Positions 29,489-38,264 of a stretch of DNA of 64,000 bases are shown piece by piece. Numbering within the stretch: the stretch's first letter is position 1; each line of letters starts with the position of its first letter. Location: the NCBI RefSeq assembly GCF_009497155.1, contig NZ_WINI01000001.1, positions 124,001 through 188,000 on the forward strand, written 5' to 3'. The notes below the pieces were generated by a model. The model saw only the letters and a program-made list of their open reading frames with translations. It ran no database searches and was not told where the DNA came from. Both the position numbers and the translations under genes were made by a program. This DNA comes from Glaciimonas soli (GTDB lineage: Bacteria > Pseudomonadota > Gammaproteobacteria > Burkholderiales > Burkholderiaceae_D).

Positions 29489-30577
29489 TTACAAGCTTAC
29501 TTCAGCCCCGCTTGTCGGTTGACCGGAAAAATCGGTCCAACAACGGCGGCGAAAGTCGTACAGCTTACAGCGACGCGCCGTATCAAAATACCAGCGCCAG
29601 GAAAATTTCTGTATCACTATGCGTAGTGGCAACATGACTTCAAGAATTTTTTGTGCTTCCTGCAAGCGGTATAGCGGAATGCTCATGTCCACGTGGTGGG
29701 CGGTATGTTCCATGATGTTATGCATTAATGCGCCGAAACGATAACGAAATGTCAGGTGAACAGTAGTGGAGACAAAAGGCTGCGCTGCCGCCCACGCTAC
29801 TTTATCGTCATACCAGGCGATGTTGGTATGCGTGTGATGAACGTATACGACAAAGCCGATCATCGCATTCCAAAACAGAAAAGGTAATGCAAAGCCTGCC
29901 AGCAAAGTTATTCCTATTGATTGCTTGGTGATTATTGCGGCGGCGGCCAATCCGGCTACCCAAACCATTGCCGCAGCAGTGACAAGTACGCCATCCCAAG
30001 TAAATACTGGCCGTCGTGTTGGCATTTTTTTCCGACTAGGGAAGTACATCCGTTGCCACCACATTTCAATAAAGTAATACAACCAGGGTGCCCAGCCACT
30101 GCGATATATCCGTTCCAGCAATTGGCGCCAGCGCGGCAGCGCCTGGAACTCATCCAGAGAAAGCGGATGCCAGACAAAGTCGAAACCTTTCAAATTGGTG
30201 TAGCCGTGATGAACCACGTTATGACCGACATCCCACAAACTATAAGGCGTCAGCGAGGGCAGGAAAACCAGGCGGCCTATCCAGCGATTGAGGCGTCTAT
30301 TCGGCGTGAAACTTTGATGACATGCATCGTGACCGAGAATGAACAGGCGTCCGATGACAAAGCCTGCAACAACGCCAAACAGTAGTTTTGCGGCGATATT
30401 CCGAAACCAGATAGTGGCGCCTATGGCCAATAAAAACAGGATCAGATCAAGCAAAACCAGTGTCAGCGCGTGGGCGGAGCTGCGTTGCATTATCGGTAGC
30501 AGCCACGAGCGAATTACTTTGCGATGTGGCATCACCGCCGACGGCAATATCGGGTCGGGGAGTTGGGGAAAAATCAT
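29489..30577 (-). CDS. Membrane fatty acid desaturase
   Basis: A di-iron, oxygen-dependent desaturase that introduces double bonds in acyl chains of lipids at the inner membrane. The three histidine clusters are complete: HDACHQ near residue 87, HNVVHHGYTN near 120, and HTAHHVD near 293. The 362-residue length and four or so helices are typical. ATG 30577 is used; TTG 30583 and ATG 30532 are alternatives, none with a strong ribosome-binding site. Upstream lie tandem FNR boxes, and the fnr gene follows 128 bases downstream of its stop on the same strand. Confidence 0.93.
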   Translation of the reverse strand: MIFPQLPDPILPSAVMPHRKVIRSWLLPIMQRSSAHALTLVLLDLILFLLAIGATIWFRNIAAKLLFGVVAGFVIGRLFILGHDACHQSFTPNRRLNRWIGRLVFLPSLTPYSLWDVGHNVVHHGYTNLKGFDFVWHPLSLDEFQALPRWRQLLERIYRSGWAPWLYYFIEMWWQRMYFPSRKKMPTRRPVFTWDGVLVTAAAMVWVAGLAAAAIITKQSIGITLLAGFALPFLFWNAMIGFVVYVHHTHTNIAWYDDKVAWAAAQPFVSTTVHLTFRYRFGALMHNIMEHTAHHVDMSIPLYRLQEAQKILEVMLPLRIVIQKFSWRWYFDTARRCKLYDFRRRCWTDFSGQPTSGAEVSL

Positions 30578-30609
30578 GTGCAAGTCTTTGACAAAAAGCT
30601 ACGGTGAAA

Positions 30610-30675
30610 TGCAATAATTTTAGGCGGTTTGAAATGACTTGATATTGATCCAAATCAAGTTTTGATGAAAATCAA
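30610..30675 (-). promoter_or_regulatory. FNR-dependent promoter of the desaturase (two FNR boxes and -10)
   Basis: Two perfect FNR boxes are present: TTGATCCAAATCAA (30645-30658) and TTGATGAAAATCAA (30662-30675), 17 bases apart centre to centre. On the minus strand TAAAAT at 30622-30617 can serve as -10, which puts the start site near 30610. Box 1 is then centred at -41.5, the class II activation position, and box 2 at -58.5. The leader to ATG 30577 is about 33 bases. The start site is calculated, not observed. Confidence 0.8.
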
Positions 30676-30785
30676 TGACATTGATCGGATTGATTATTCG
30701 TGCGCCTAATCCCAACAAAATAGCGTCCCCATGTTGACCGCCAATTTACCTGGTGCCGGGTTGAAAAATCTGACTGATTTCGGAT

Positions 30786-31481
30786 CTAGCAGCCATCAAT
30801 TCCGCAAAACGCACCATCTGAGGCGGCTTCCGCATGCGTTTTATCCGCTGTGCGTAGTCGCAAGTGATCGGTCCATTCCGCTGCGCGACCTAGCCATCCG
30901 CTGATATCGAGTCGCTCTAGCGTGCCGTCGGCGCGTTCCAGTACGAGGGTTGGATATCCTTGTCCGCCAGCCTGCGTCAGTCGAATGCGGCTCTCATTGA
31001 AATGCTGCACGGTAGGTGCGCCCGAAAGACGATCAAAGGCTTCGGCAAAGGCGGCAGCGTTAATCTCCAACTCTTTTGCCAGTTCAAACAGGACGGTGGT
31101 CTCTGCAATGCGCCGCCCTTCAACGTAGTGTGCGCGTTGAAGACGATGCAACATGTCCAATCCTTTCCCGGCCAGCTCCTCGGCCGCAAGAATGGCAGTT
31201 GTCGGCGGGGCAGAATCCAGAATGGCGCTGGTGTCGCGCAATAATCCATTGAAGTAACCATCTCCGAACGGCTGCCCGGTCATTTGCGCGATGCGCTTAT
31301 CGTGCCCCATAACGTAATCGCGGAGCTGCGATGTGACGGCATGGCGGTTGGCGCCAGCCATCATCCCACCGCTATGCAAAGCGATCGTCAACCCCGGGAT
31401 GGTGCGTGCGGCAGAAATCAGCGGCTCGGCGCCGTAACACCAGCCGCATAATGGATCGAATATGTAGTGAAGAGTTGTCAT
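30786..31481 (-). CDS. DsbA-family thioredoxin-fold protein (COG3531-like)
   Basis: A 231-residue predicted cytoplasmic thiol oxidoreductase or isomerase. The active-site motif CGWC lies near residue 11 in FDPLCGWCYGAEPLI, and the cis-proline loop is in GQGYPTLVL. The helical insertion is typical of the DsbA/FrnE-like group. ATG 31481 is preferred over the longer frame from 31538 because GGAAACAGC lies just upstream and the fold begins directly after it. No signal peptide is visible. It follows the MBL-fold gene by 44 bases, so the two likely form an operon. Confidence 0.85.
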   Translation of the reverse strand: MTTLHYIFDPLCGWCYGAEPLISAARTIPGLTIALHSGGMMAGANRHAVTSQLRDYVMGHDKRIAQMTGQPFGDGYFNGLLRDTSAILDSAPPTTAILAAEELAGKGLDMLHRLQRAHYVEGRRIAETTVLFELAKELEINAAAFAEAFDRLSGAPTVQHFNESRIRLTQAGGQGYPTLVLERADGTLERLDISGWLGRAAEWTDHLRLRTADKTHAEAASDGAFCGIDGC

Positions 31482-31525
31482 GCTGTTTCCTTTATCGGTT
31501 GTTTCCAAGCTTGCGCGTGAGGTGT

Positions 31526-32410
31526 TTATTGCGGCCATTTCATGTCGCCTTTGAAGACCTTGGCACTCAACTCCAGCGACGCTGGCTGGCCGGCTTGCGG
31601 GAAGCGCGTTTTCATGGCGCTCACGAGAGCGGCGGAGTCTTTGGCTTTGGCCGCTTCTGCGCCAAACGCCTTGATATATTCGCTGGTGTAAGTCACTGCG
31701 CCAAGCCCCTTGGGTGCTTCGCCAAGAAAATGTCCGGGAATGACGATGGCCGGTTTCAACGCAGCTATATTATTCAGCGTAGTTTGCCAATCCTTGCGCG
31801 ACTGCGCCGTTTGCGTATCTGCCATCCAAATGTGAATGCCGCTGGCAACGACCACGCCGCCAGCCACTGTTTTTAGCGAAGGAATCCATAGGTAGCTGCG
31901 ATCCGGGCTTGGCCCTTTCAATCCTTTAATGTCGATGGCCTTGCCTTCCAGCGTCAGGTGATCGACCATCAGTGCGTGCGGCAGTATTAGCTTTTGCGGC
32001 GCATTTTCTTTCAAAATCGGCCCCCAGTAGGCGAGTTTGCCGTTCATGTTGGTCTTGATTGCGGCCACGGTCTGCGGCGTGGCAATGATCTTCGCGTTGG
32101 GGAACGCGGCGTGAATAACATCCAGGCCGAAGTAGTAATCCGGATCGCTATGGCTTATATATACGGTACGCAAGGTTTTGCCACTTTGCTTGATTCGCTG
32201 CACCAGTTGTTCGGCGTCGTTGCGCTGAAATTGGGCATCGATGAGGACCGCGTCGTGCTCGCCGCTGATGATGACGGAGGTCACAGGAAAAATGGCCTTT
32301 TCGCCCGGGTTGTAGACCTGCACCTGCAGCGGCTGAGCTGCATGGGATACCGACACGGCAAGCGTGAGGGAAATGGCAGATAAAGTGGTGATGAGTTGGC
32401 GGCGATTCAT
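31526..32410 (-). CDS. Exported MBL-fold metallo-hydrolase with altered metal motif
   Basis: A 294-residue protein with an N-terminal signal peptide (MNRRQLITTLSAISLTLAVS, cleavage near SHA-AQ), so periplasmic. The metallo-beta-lactamase fold is recognisable, but the canonical HxHxDH reads HSDPDY (in SHSDPDYYFGLD), so two of the usual metal ligands differ. Later ligand-like residues include GHF in VIPGHFLGE. ATG 32410 follows AGAGGAAAA; an earlier in-frame ATG at 32434 is less likely. It diverges from a LysR gene that probably controls it. Substrate unknown. Confidence 0.82.
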   Translation of the reverse strand: MNRRQLITTLSAISLTLAVSVSHAAQPLQVQVYNPGEKAIFPVTSVIISGEHDAVLIDAQFQRNDAEQLVQRIKQSGKTLRTVYISHSDPDYYFGLDVIHAAFPNAKIIATPQTVAAIKTNMNGKLAYWGPILKENAPQKLILPHALMVDHLTLEGKAIDIKGLKGPSPDRSYLWIPSLKTVAGGVVVASGIHIWMADTQTAQSRKDWQTTLNNIAALKPAIVIPGHFLGEAPKGLGAVTYTSEYIKAFGAEAAKAKDSAALVSAMKTRFPQAGQPASLELSAKVFKGDMKWPQ

Positions 32411-32578
32411 GGTGTTTTCCTCTGGATTATTCAATCAAACTGGGTAATTTTCGGTCAATGAGTGAAGATTAGAGGTTTCTTCCTGCTTGATAAACAGTCT
32501 AAAATGCAATTAATTGTTGCGTATAGCGATCAAATCATTAGACGGACACGTGATCGGGCAGACAAATAGGGCATTAAT

Positions 32579-33469
32579 ATGGATCGTATCGTCGCAGCGC
32601 AAGTCTTCGTCACCATTGCCGAGCGGGGCAGCTTGAGCGCCGCCGCCGAGGTGCTCGACATGTCACGTGCCATGGTAACGCGCTATCTGGCAGAGATGGA
32701 AAGTTGGTCCGGTGCGCGCCTATTTCACCGTACTACACGCCGCATCAACCTCACTGCAGCGGGCGACGCTACGTTGATACGCTGCCGTGAGATGCTGGCG
32801 CTGGCCGAGCAAATGCCAGTGGTGGGAGACGCCGGGGCGGAAGAACCGCGTGGCATCCTGCGCATCGCCTGTTCGCAATCACTCGCGCAAGCCTCGCTAG
32901 CGGCAGCGGTGACTGCCTATTTGCGGCGTTACCGACATGCTGCGATTGACCTTCGGATAGATAACAAAGCAGCAAACCTTGTCGAAGAACGTATCGACCT
33001 GGCCATTCGTATCACCAATCAACTCGACCCCGGCGTGATCGCCCGCCCGCTAGGCAGCTGTCCCTCGATAGTTTGCGCCGCACCGGCCTACCTGAAGATG
33101 CATGGAATACCGAAACATGCCGAAGATCTGGCTTTGCACAACTGTCTCACCTATACCTACTTCGGCAAAAGCCTTTGGTATTTCGAACGGGCAGGGGCGA
33201 CCATCAGCGTGCCAGTGGGCGGCAACCTGAGCGCCAACGAATCCGTCGTGTTGCTACAGGCGGCCGTTGAGGGCGCGGGAATTACCATGCAGCCGATATT
33301 TTCTGCAGCGCCACTGATTGCCGATGGCCGGCTGGTGGCTTTGCTTGCGCAGGATAAACCGCAGACGCTGGGCATCCACGGGCTCTACACCTCACGTCGG
33401 CATAAGCCGGCGATTCTGAGCACCATGCTCGACTTTTTGGTTAGCTGGTTCGAGAAGCCGGTCAACTAA
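32579..33469 (+). CDS. LysR-family transcriptional regulator
   Basis: A 296-residue regulator with an N-terminal winged helix-turn-helix (ERGSLSAAAEVLDMSRAMVTRYLAEME, about residues 13-39) followed by a periplasmic-binding-protein-like effector domain (about 90-290). It diverges from the MBL-fold/DsbA-like operon with 168 bases between, the usual arrangement for a LysR regulator and its target. The effector is unknown. Confidence 0.9.
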   Translation: MDRIVAAQVFVTIAERGSLSAAAEVLDMSRAMVTRYLAEMESWSGARLFHRTTRRINLTAAGDATLIRCREMLALAEQMPVVGDAGAEEPRGILRIACSQSLAQASLAAAVTAYLRRYRHAAIDLRIDNKAANLVEERIDLAIRITNQLDPGVIARPLGSCPSIVCAAPAYLKMHGIPKHAEDLALHNCLTYTYFGKSLWYFERAGATISVPVGGNLSANESVVLLQAAVEGAGITMQPIFSAAPLIADGRLVALLAQDKPQTLGIHGLYTSRRHKPAILSTMLDFLVSWFEKPVN

Positions 33470-33539
33470 ACGACTTGCCGACACTAGACGCAGCAAGATT
33501 TTTCGATTCGTATGACAGGGCTGCGCAGCTTTTGGGTAT

Positions 33540-34154
33540 TTATCTGGCAACCTGGTAGTAACCCAAAAACATATCCACGGCGGTCTGCACGACAGTGACC
33601 TGTTCGGCTTCCGGTAGAGGAGCTTGCCCCATTGCCAGTTGTGGCCAGAAAGCAAAGAGTTTCAATTGGCCTTGCAGCAGATGGGATGCGAACTCCGGGG
33701 CGACTGGCTTAAGCCTTCCATCTTGTTGGGCGGCCTGTATCCAGACAGAGACGCCTTCCTCACGTTGCCCCATGCGGGAGATCATTTCTTTTGCACGTTC
33801 GGGTGAATGTATGCCTTCCACAATAGCGACTCTAGCCAAATTCATGAAGCTGGGATCACACAGCATACGCATTTTTTGCTGCATCATTTCCATCAGTTGA
33901 TCACGTAACGGCAAGTCTGTTCGATAGACAGTCTCCGTCACTGCGGCTGAGCAGTCCCAAAGCTGTCCCAGAATGGCGGCGAACAAGTCATCCTTGCTCG
34001 AAAAGTGGTTGTATACGGTGCGTTTGGACACTGCCGCGCTGGCGGCGATTTTGTCCATGCTGGTAGCTTCAAAGCCGTTACTATGAAATTCGGCAATGGC
34101 GGCTTGCAAGATTGCCTCACGTTTACGGTCAGTTAATTTTTGGTTTATTGTCAT
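33540..34154 (-). CDS. TetR-family transcriptional regulator
   Basis: A repressor of about 204 residues. The N-terminal helix-turn-helix is clear: ILQAAIAEFHSNGFEATSMD, then IAASAAVSKRTVYNHFSSKDDLF (about residues 14-58); the rest is the helical ligand domain (TetR_C_7-like). ATG 34154 has AAGG at ten bases upstream, better than ATG 34163, where the spacing is only one base. It diverges from an MBL-fold gene and likely represses it. Confidence 0.9.
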   Translation of the reverse strand: MTINQKLTDRKREAILQAAIAEFHSNGFEATSMDKIAASAAVSKRTVYNHFSSKDDLFAAILGQLWDCSAAVTETVYRTDLPLRDQLMEMMQQKMRMLCDPSFMNLARVAIVEGIHSPERAKEMISRMGQREEGVSVWIQAAQQDGRLKPVAPEFASHLLQGQLKLFAFWPQLAMGQAPLPEAEQVTVVQTAVDMFLGYYQVAR

Positions 34155-34216
34155 GATTCTCATACCTTGGTTACAAAATATTTTACACCATACAGTTTAC
34201 TTTTTTTCGATAAAAA

Positions 34217-34233
34217 ACTACACTGCGTAGTGT
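34217..34233. promoter_or_regulatory. Putative TetR operator
   Basis: Two overlapping inverted repeats lie between the TetR and MBL-fold genes: ACTAC-N5-GTAGT (34217-34231) and ACACT-GCGT-AGTGT (34220-34233). Size and place fit a TetR operator that would cover both promoters. The assignment is inference from position. Confidence 0.45.
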
Positions 34234-34289
34234 TATTTGTTGTTGTAATAAAACCCTCTGCAAATCGGTATTGAAACAAAGGTGATGGT

Positions 34290-35333
34290 ATGACAAGTGA
34301 AACACATGAATTAAGCAATCTGCAAGTTTCTCCACCTTCGTCACAGCGGCGTGATGGTAAATTCAGAAATCTTCATCCCAGGAAAAAACCAGGTTTTTGG
34401 AAAACCATGCAAATCCTGTGGCGTTTCAGTTTTGAAAAGCCTGCCGATACCGTGCCCGCGCAGCCGATTCCCGTGCAAGCGATTCATCGTCAGCAATTGC
34501 TCGACGCGCCAGATCGTTCCTTATTCCGCCTTGGGCATTCCACCATGCTGCTGAAGTTGCGTGGTGATTTCTGGCTGACCGATCCGGTATTTTCCGATCG
34601 TGCGTCACCGTTTCAATGGCTGGGGCCGAAGCGTTTTCATCAGCCGCCAATCAATATTGCCGACCTGCCGCCCATCAAGGGAGTGATTCTGTCGCACGAT
34701 CACTATGATCATTTGGATTTCAACGCCATCCAACAATTAACCGGGAAGGTAGAACATTTCATTACGCCGCTTGGAGTGGGCGATACGCTAATGAAATGGG
34801 GCGTGCCAGCAGAGAAGGTGCAACAACTGGATTGGTGGCAAAGCACCCAGGTTGCTGGGCTACATCTGGTAGCTACACCAGCACAGCATTTTTCGGGACG
34901 CAGTCTTTCTGATGGCAACCGAACCTTGTGGGCTTCCTGGGTAATACAGGATGACGATTTGCGATTGTTTTTCAGTGGCGACAGCGGCTACTTCGATGGC
35001 TTTAAGGAAATCGGCAGACAATATGGCCCGTTTGACTTAACCATGATAGAAACCGGTGCCTACGACCGCGAGTGGCCGGACGTGCATATGCAGCCGGAAC
35101 AAACACTACAAGCGCATCTGGATTTGCGCGGCAAACATCTGTTACCGGTACATAACGGTACCTTCGACCTGGCCATGCATCCATGGCAAGACCCGTTTGA
35201 ACGTATCGTATCGATAGCGGAGGATCAGGGTGTTCCGGTCAGTACACCCCAGATGGGTGAGATGCTCAATTTGAATGCCCCGGACCTGGGCAAACGATGG
35301 TGGCGAAAACTACTACCGACACCGAATGTCTGA
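34290..35333 (+). CDS. MBL-fold hydrolase, UlaG/NAPE-PLD-like
   Basis: A 347-residue metal-dependent hydrolase. The canonical metal motif is intact: SHDHYDHLD near residue 136, with further ligands in TPAQHFSGR, FFSGDSGYFDGF and LPVHNGTFDLAMHPW. The first 60 residues are polar and basic, then the domain begins at RLGHSTMLLKLRGDFWLTDPV, typical of the L-ascorbate-6-phosphate lactonase / N-acyl-phosphatidylethanolamine phospholipase D-like group. No signal peptide. It diverges from the TetR regulator. The substrate is unknown. Confidence 0.87.
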   Translation: MTSETHELSNLQVSPPSSQRRDGKFRNLHPRKKPGFWKTMQILWRFSFEKPADTVPAQPIPVQAIHRQQLLDAPDRSLFRLGHSTMLLKLRGDFWLTDPVFSDRASPFQWLGPKRFHQPPINIADLPPIKGVILSHDHYDHLDFNAIQQLTGKVEHFITPLGVGDTLMKWGVPAEKVQQLDWWQSTQVAGLHLVATPAQHFSGRSLSDGNRTLWASWVIQDDDLRLFFSGDSGYFDGFKEIGRQYGPFDLTMIETGAYDREWPDVHMQPEQTLQAHLDLRGKHLLPVHNGTFDLAMHPWQDPFERIVSIAEDQGVPVSTPQMGEMLNLNAPDLGKRWWRKLLPTPNV

Positions 35334-35592
35334 ACGACATTAACGCCATCGCCGCCATTCTGTTTTGTTTCGATGCCTGCTTGTGACGTGCGGGCAATCG
35401 CTCCATGCGTTCAAAAATGACCATGCCGACTATCGTTGCTACAGTAAAAATGCGTGGTTTACCATTACGCCTGTCGAGCGATGATAGTCCCGGCCCAAAG
35501 CGTAACCATCTTGCTTGTTGCTAGTCTTTGCCATTTTAGATAAGCTTGCCGCTCCCGCGTTCTTCCTAAAGCAAAGAGAAAACCTGTCAACT

Positions 35593-36072
35593 ATGGATAT
35601 GCCGTCTCACCAACTCACCATGACCGTGCTGATGTCGCCCGACATGGCCAATTTTTCCGGTAATGTACACGGAGGCGCGATTCTGAAATTACTTGATCAG
35701 GTAGCCTACGCTTGCGCTAGCCGTTACGCAGCACAATATGTGGTCACGTTGAGTGTCGATCAGGTGACCTTTCGCCAGCCTATCCATGTTGGCGAATTGG
35801 TTAGTTTTCTTGCCAGCGTCAATCATACTGGTACTTCGTCAATGGAAGTTGGCATCAAAGTGGTAGCCGAAGATATCCGGACTCAGGCTGTACGTCATGT
35901 TAACAGTTGCTTTTTCACGATGGTGGCGGTGGACGGCGACCGCCGTCCGGTGGCTGTGCCGCCGCTACGTCCGTTCAGCGCCGAAGAGAAGCGACGTTTC
36001 GAAGGCGCGATCTTACGCAAGCGATTACGCCAGGAATTGGCGAGCCGTTTTGACGATGTTAAAGCCACTTGA
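35593..36072 (+). CDS. Acyl-CoA thioesterase, YciA-like hotdog
   Basis: A 159-residue single hotdog-domain thioesterase. The family signature MANFSGNVHGGAILKLLDQVAY near residues 17-38 is clear, followed by VTLSVDQVTFRQPIHVGELV. It should hydrolyse short to medium acyl-CoAs in the cytoplasm. I chose ATG 35593 (MDMPSHQLTM) because this matches the family N-terminus; the open frame reaches 35515. The second in-frame ATG at 35599 is also possible. It lies in a 260-base spacer after the MBL-fold gene, so it is probably transcribed separately. Confidence 0.9.
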   Translation: MDMPSHQLTMTVLMSPDMANFSGNVHGGAILKLLDQVAYACASRYAAQYVVTLSVDQVTFRQPIHVGELVSFLASVNHTGTSSMEVGIKVVAEDIRTQAVRHVNSCFFTMVAVDGDRRPVAVPPLRPFSAEEKRRFEGAILRKRLRQELASRFDDVKAT

Positions 36073-36188
36073 GGATAGCGGGCTGATGCTGGGCTAGTAC
36101 ACGCTTTTCAACTTTGTTGGCGACAAATTACTGGATGACGAAATAGAGCGAATCTGGATTTTTTGATAGATGTCTTTATGGAGGCGAT

Positions 36189-36572
36189 ATGAAACGTGTT
36201 GTTGGTATCGGCGGCGTGTTTTTTAAAGCAAATAATCCTGAAAAACTACGCGAGTGGTATCGGGATCATCTTGGTTTTAATTTAGAAAAATGGGGTGGGG
36301 CGGTATTTCGATCGAATGGCGACAATGGCCTTATCGACAATGAAAAAACTGCCTGGTCATTATTTCCTGGCGACTCGGATTATTTTGCACCGAGTCTGCA
36401 ACCTTTCATGATCAATTATCGCGTTGATGATTTACATGCTTTGCTCGCACAGTTGCGACTGGAAGGTTGCGCTGTTGATACCAAGATTGATGAGTCGGAA
36501 TTTGGCAAGTTTGGATGGGTGATGGACCCCGAGGGTAATCGGGTCGAGCTTTGGGAACCACCAAAAACTTGA
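36189..36572 (+). CDS. Glyoxalase / VOC-superfamily protein
   Basis: A 127-residue protein of the vicinal oxygen chelate fold. The N-terminal beta-alpha unit reads GIGGVFFKANNPEKLREWYRDHLGF, and the C-terminal strand is WVMDPEGNRVELWEPP, with the metal-ligand Glu of the fold at the expected place. ATG follows GGAGGCGAT. The reaction is unknown; relatives include glyoxalase I-like and antibiotic-resistance proteins. Confidence 0.85.
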   Translation: MKRVVGIGGVFFKANNPEKLREWYRDHLGFNLEKWGGAVFRSNGDNGLIDNEKTAWSLFPGDSDYFAPSLQPFMINYRVDDLHALLAQLRLEGCAVDTKIDESEFGKFGWVMDPEGNRVELWEPPKT

Positions 36573-36906
36573 TTTTTGTTGAGAATGCCAGGCCGATTGT
36601 TGCTGGGCTATTCCAACGTCCGTGATGGCTTATGCAACTGAATAGCGTGGCAATCAAAATTCCGGCTACGTACGACGGCTAGCCATTCCGCGCTGAGTTG
36701 TACATAACCCGTTATGTGCACCAACGAAAATTTTTATCGAGCAGGCTTTCCAGGGCATCTGCGCGCGCTTGCCATCGCTGCGTGATAATTGTCCAGGATG
36801 CGCTGTATTTCTGCGTTCTCCCCGTGTCGATCAATATTCATTGTTCGGACATAGACAGCAAGCCGTCATTGAGACGCGCGCCCTGAAGATTCCACTTAGA
36901 TTCCAT
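36573..36906. other. 334-bp intergenic region without a recognised gene
   Basis: The stretch lies between the VOC gene and the end of the AraC gene. Short open frames exist on both strands, but none has a ribosome-binding site together with protein-like composition. I see no strong terminator or RNA gene in it. Confidence 0.5.
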
Positions 36907-37950
36907 TTAACTAGTAAGGCTGTGATTAATTCGGTAATCACCGGGCGTTTTGCCAGTCCATGATTTGAAGGCGCGGCGAAAACTTCTGACGTCGGTGAAG
37001 CCGAGCTGTTCTGCGATTTCGCTCTGTGTTAAATGGCGGGTTTCGAGCAGGTTTCTGGCTCGACGTTCCTGCATCTGCGCGCGTATTTGCTGAAATGACA
37101 TGCCGCATTGATCGAGGTGGCGCCGCAGTGTTCGCTCCGTAAGGTTGAGGTTTTTTGCGATCTCCGCCATGTTTGGCGGTGATTCCCAGTTGCGGCGAAA
37201 TACACTTTCGATAGATTCAATCAGATCCGGCGTATCGGGATCGCGCATCGCCATGCGTTGCAAGTGTTCGAGAGCCTGACGCTGTGCCAGCGGGTTGTGG
37301 GTGTTGAGCGGCACAGCGAAAAGGGATGCTTCGCAGACTATGCAATTGCGCGGCGCCGAGAATTGCATAGGACAGTTGAATAGTTGCCGGTAGTTAGCGA
37401 CATAGGATGGTGCAGGGTAGTCAAACTCCATACGCTTTAGCAGCGTTCGGGTACCCAGCATCGCTTGCCCTATATTCATCAGGTGTGCCGTGACTTCTTC
37501 GACTAAAAAAGGCGTAATCGCGGCATTGCCCTGGTTACGAAATACTGCCGTGCATTCTTGTTCGGTCGCCATGAACTCTATATCCACCATGGTGCCGCCT
37601 TCCTTGTGATACGTCAGGCAATGCTCAATGGCCTCGCCGAATGTGGAGGAAGTCATCATGGCAAAGCCAACCATGCCGAGCGAGTTGACGTTTTGCTTGC
37701 TGCCGACCAGCAGACCAAGCGGCAATGTCGGCAACAGCATGATCGCCTGCGCGATCATGCCACTGGTCTGGCGGCGTGACAGCCTGAAAGAAGGATCTTC
37801 CAGATCATCGATAGTCAGCCCGAAGCGCGCCAGCATGCGCGCCGGCGCAATGTCATTTTCGGAAAGAACCTGTGTCAGGGTCAGCGCGATGTTGGGAGTA
37901 ATTGACGCTTTGTCATCACTCGTCAGACCGCTTCCTTTGCTGTAACGCAT
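36907..37950 (-). CDS. AraC-family transcriptional regulator
   Basis: A 347-residue regulator with an N-terminal effector domain of the Arabinose_bd/OruR type (about 20-205) and a C-terminal AraC double helix-turn-helix (about 240-340). The latter reads LTERTLRRHLDQCGMSFQQIR, then TQSEIAEQLGFTDVRSFRRAFKSWTGKTPGDYR. The ATG follows GAGGAG at seven bases. It diverges from the oxidase-transporter gene set starting at 38265, which makes it the likely regulator of that eight-gene block. The ligand is unknown. Confidence 0.9.
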   Translation of the reverse strand: MRYSKGSGLTSDDKASITPNIALTLTQVLSENDIAPARMLARFGLTIDDLEDPSFRLSRRQTSGMIAQAIMLLPTLPLGLLVGSKQNVNSLGMVGFAMMTSSTFGEAIEHCLTYHKEGGTMVDIEFMATEQECTAVFRNQGNAAITPFLVEEVTAHLMNIGQAMLGTRTLLKRMEFDYPAPSYVANYRQLFNCPMQFSAPRNCIVCEASLFAVPLNTHNPLAQRQALEHLQRMAMRDPDTPDLIESIESVFRRNWESPPNMAEIAKNLNLTERTLRRHLDQCGMSFQQIRAQMQERRARNLLETRHLTQSEIAEQLGFTDVRSFRRAFKSWTGKTPGDYRINHSLTS

Positions 37951-38264
37951 ACGTCAACTCCTCGTCTCGATTGCCCAGTAATGCTGAGGATAACGTTTTT
38001 TGCAAGGTGCATTTTGGCCGGATATGTTCCCATATTTGCTGTTGCTGTCCTGTCATCCCCAGTACTGAGTACCTATAATTATTTCGAATATATTACATCA
38101 AAAAAATGCCCGTAAGAAATGAACTCGTGCGAATTTGGCGCGTATGTGGCAGGTATTTTGGAGATGATGATAAGACAATAATTTGGATGTTTGCTGTTGC
38201 CCACATAGAGGGAAGCAGCCGATACCCAACCGGAGATGGTGTAGCAGCAATCGAGGAGTGTAGT
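37951..38264. promoter_or_regulatory. Divergent control region of the AraC / oxidase cluster
   Basis: This 314-base region separates the AraC regulator from the probable TTG start of the flavin oxidase. A TATAAT lies at 38074-38079 with a weak -35-like TGTCAT 17 bases upstream (38051-38056). If used, the oxidase leader would be about 180 bases. The frame is open from 38106, but the encoded text there is not conserved-looking. Confidence 0.4.

Noticed and set aside
30681-30694. Third FNR-like site TTGATCGGATTGAT
   Set aside because: The second half is a direct, not inverted, TTGAT, so it is not an FNR box.
36698-36886. 62-residue frame in the gap after the VOC gene
   Set aside because: No ribosome-binding site and an unlikely Cys/Arg/Ser-rich composition; treated as non-coding.
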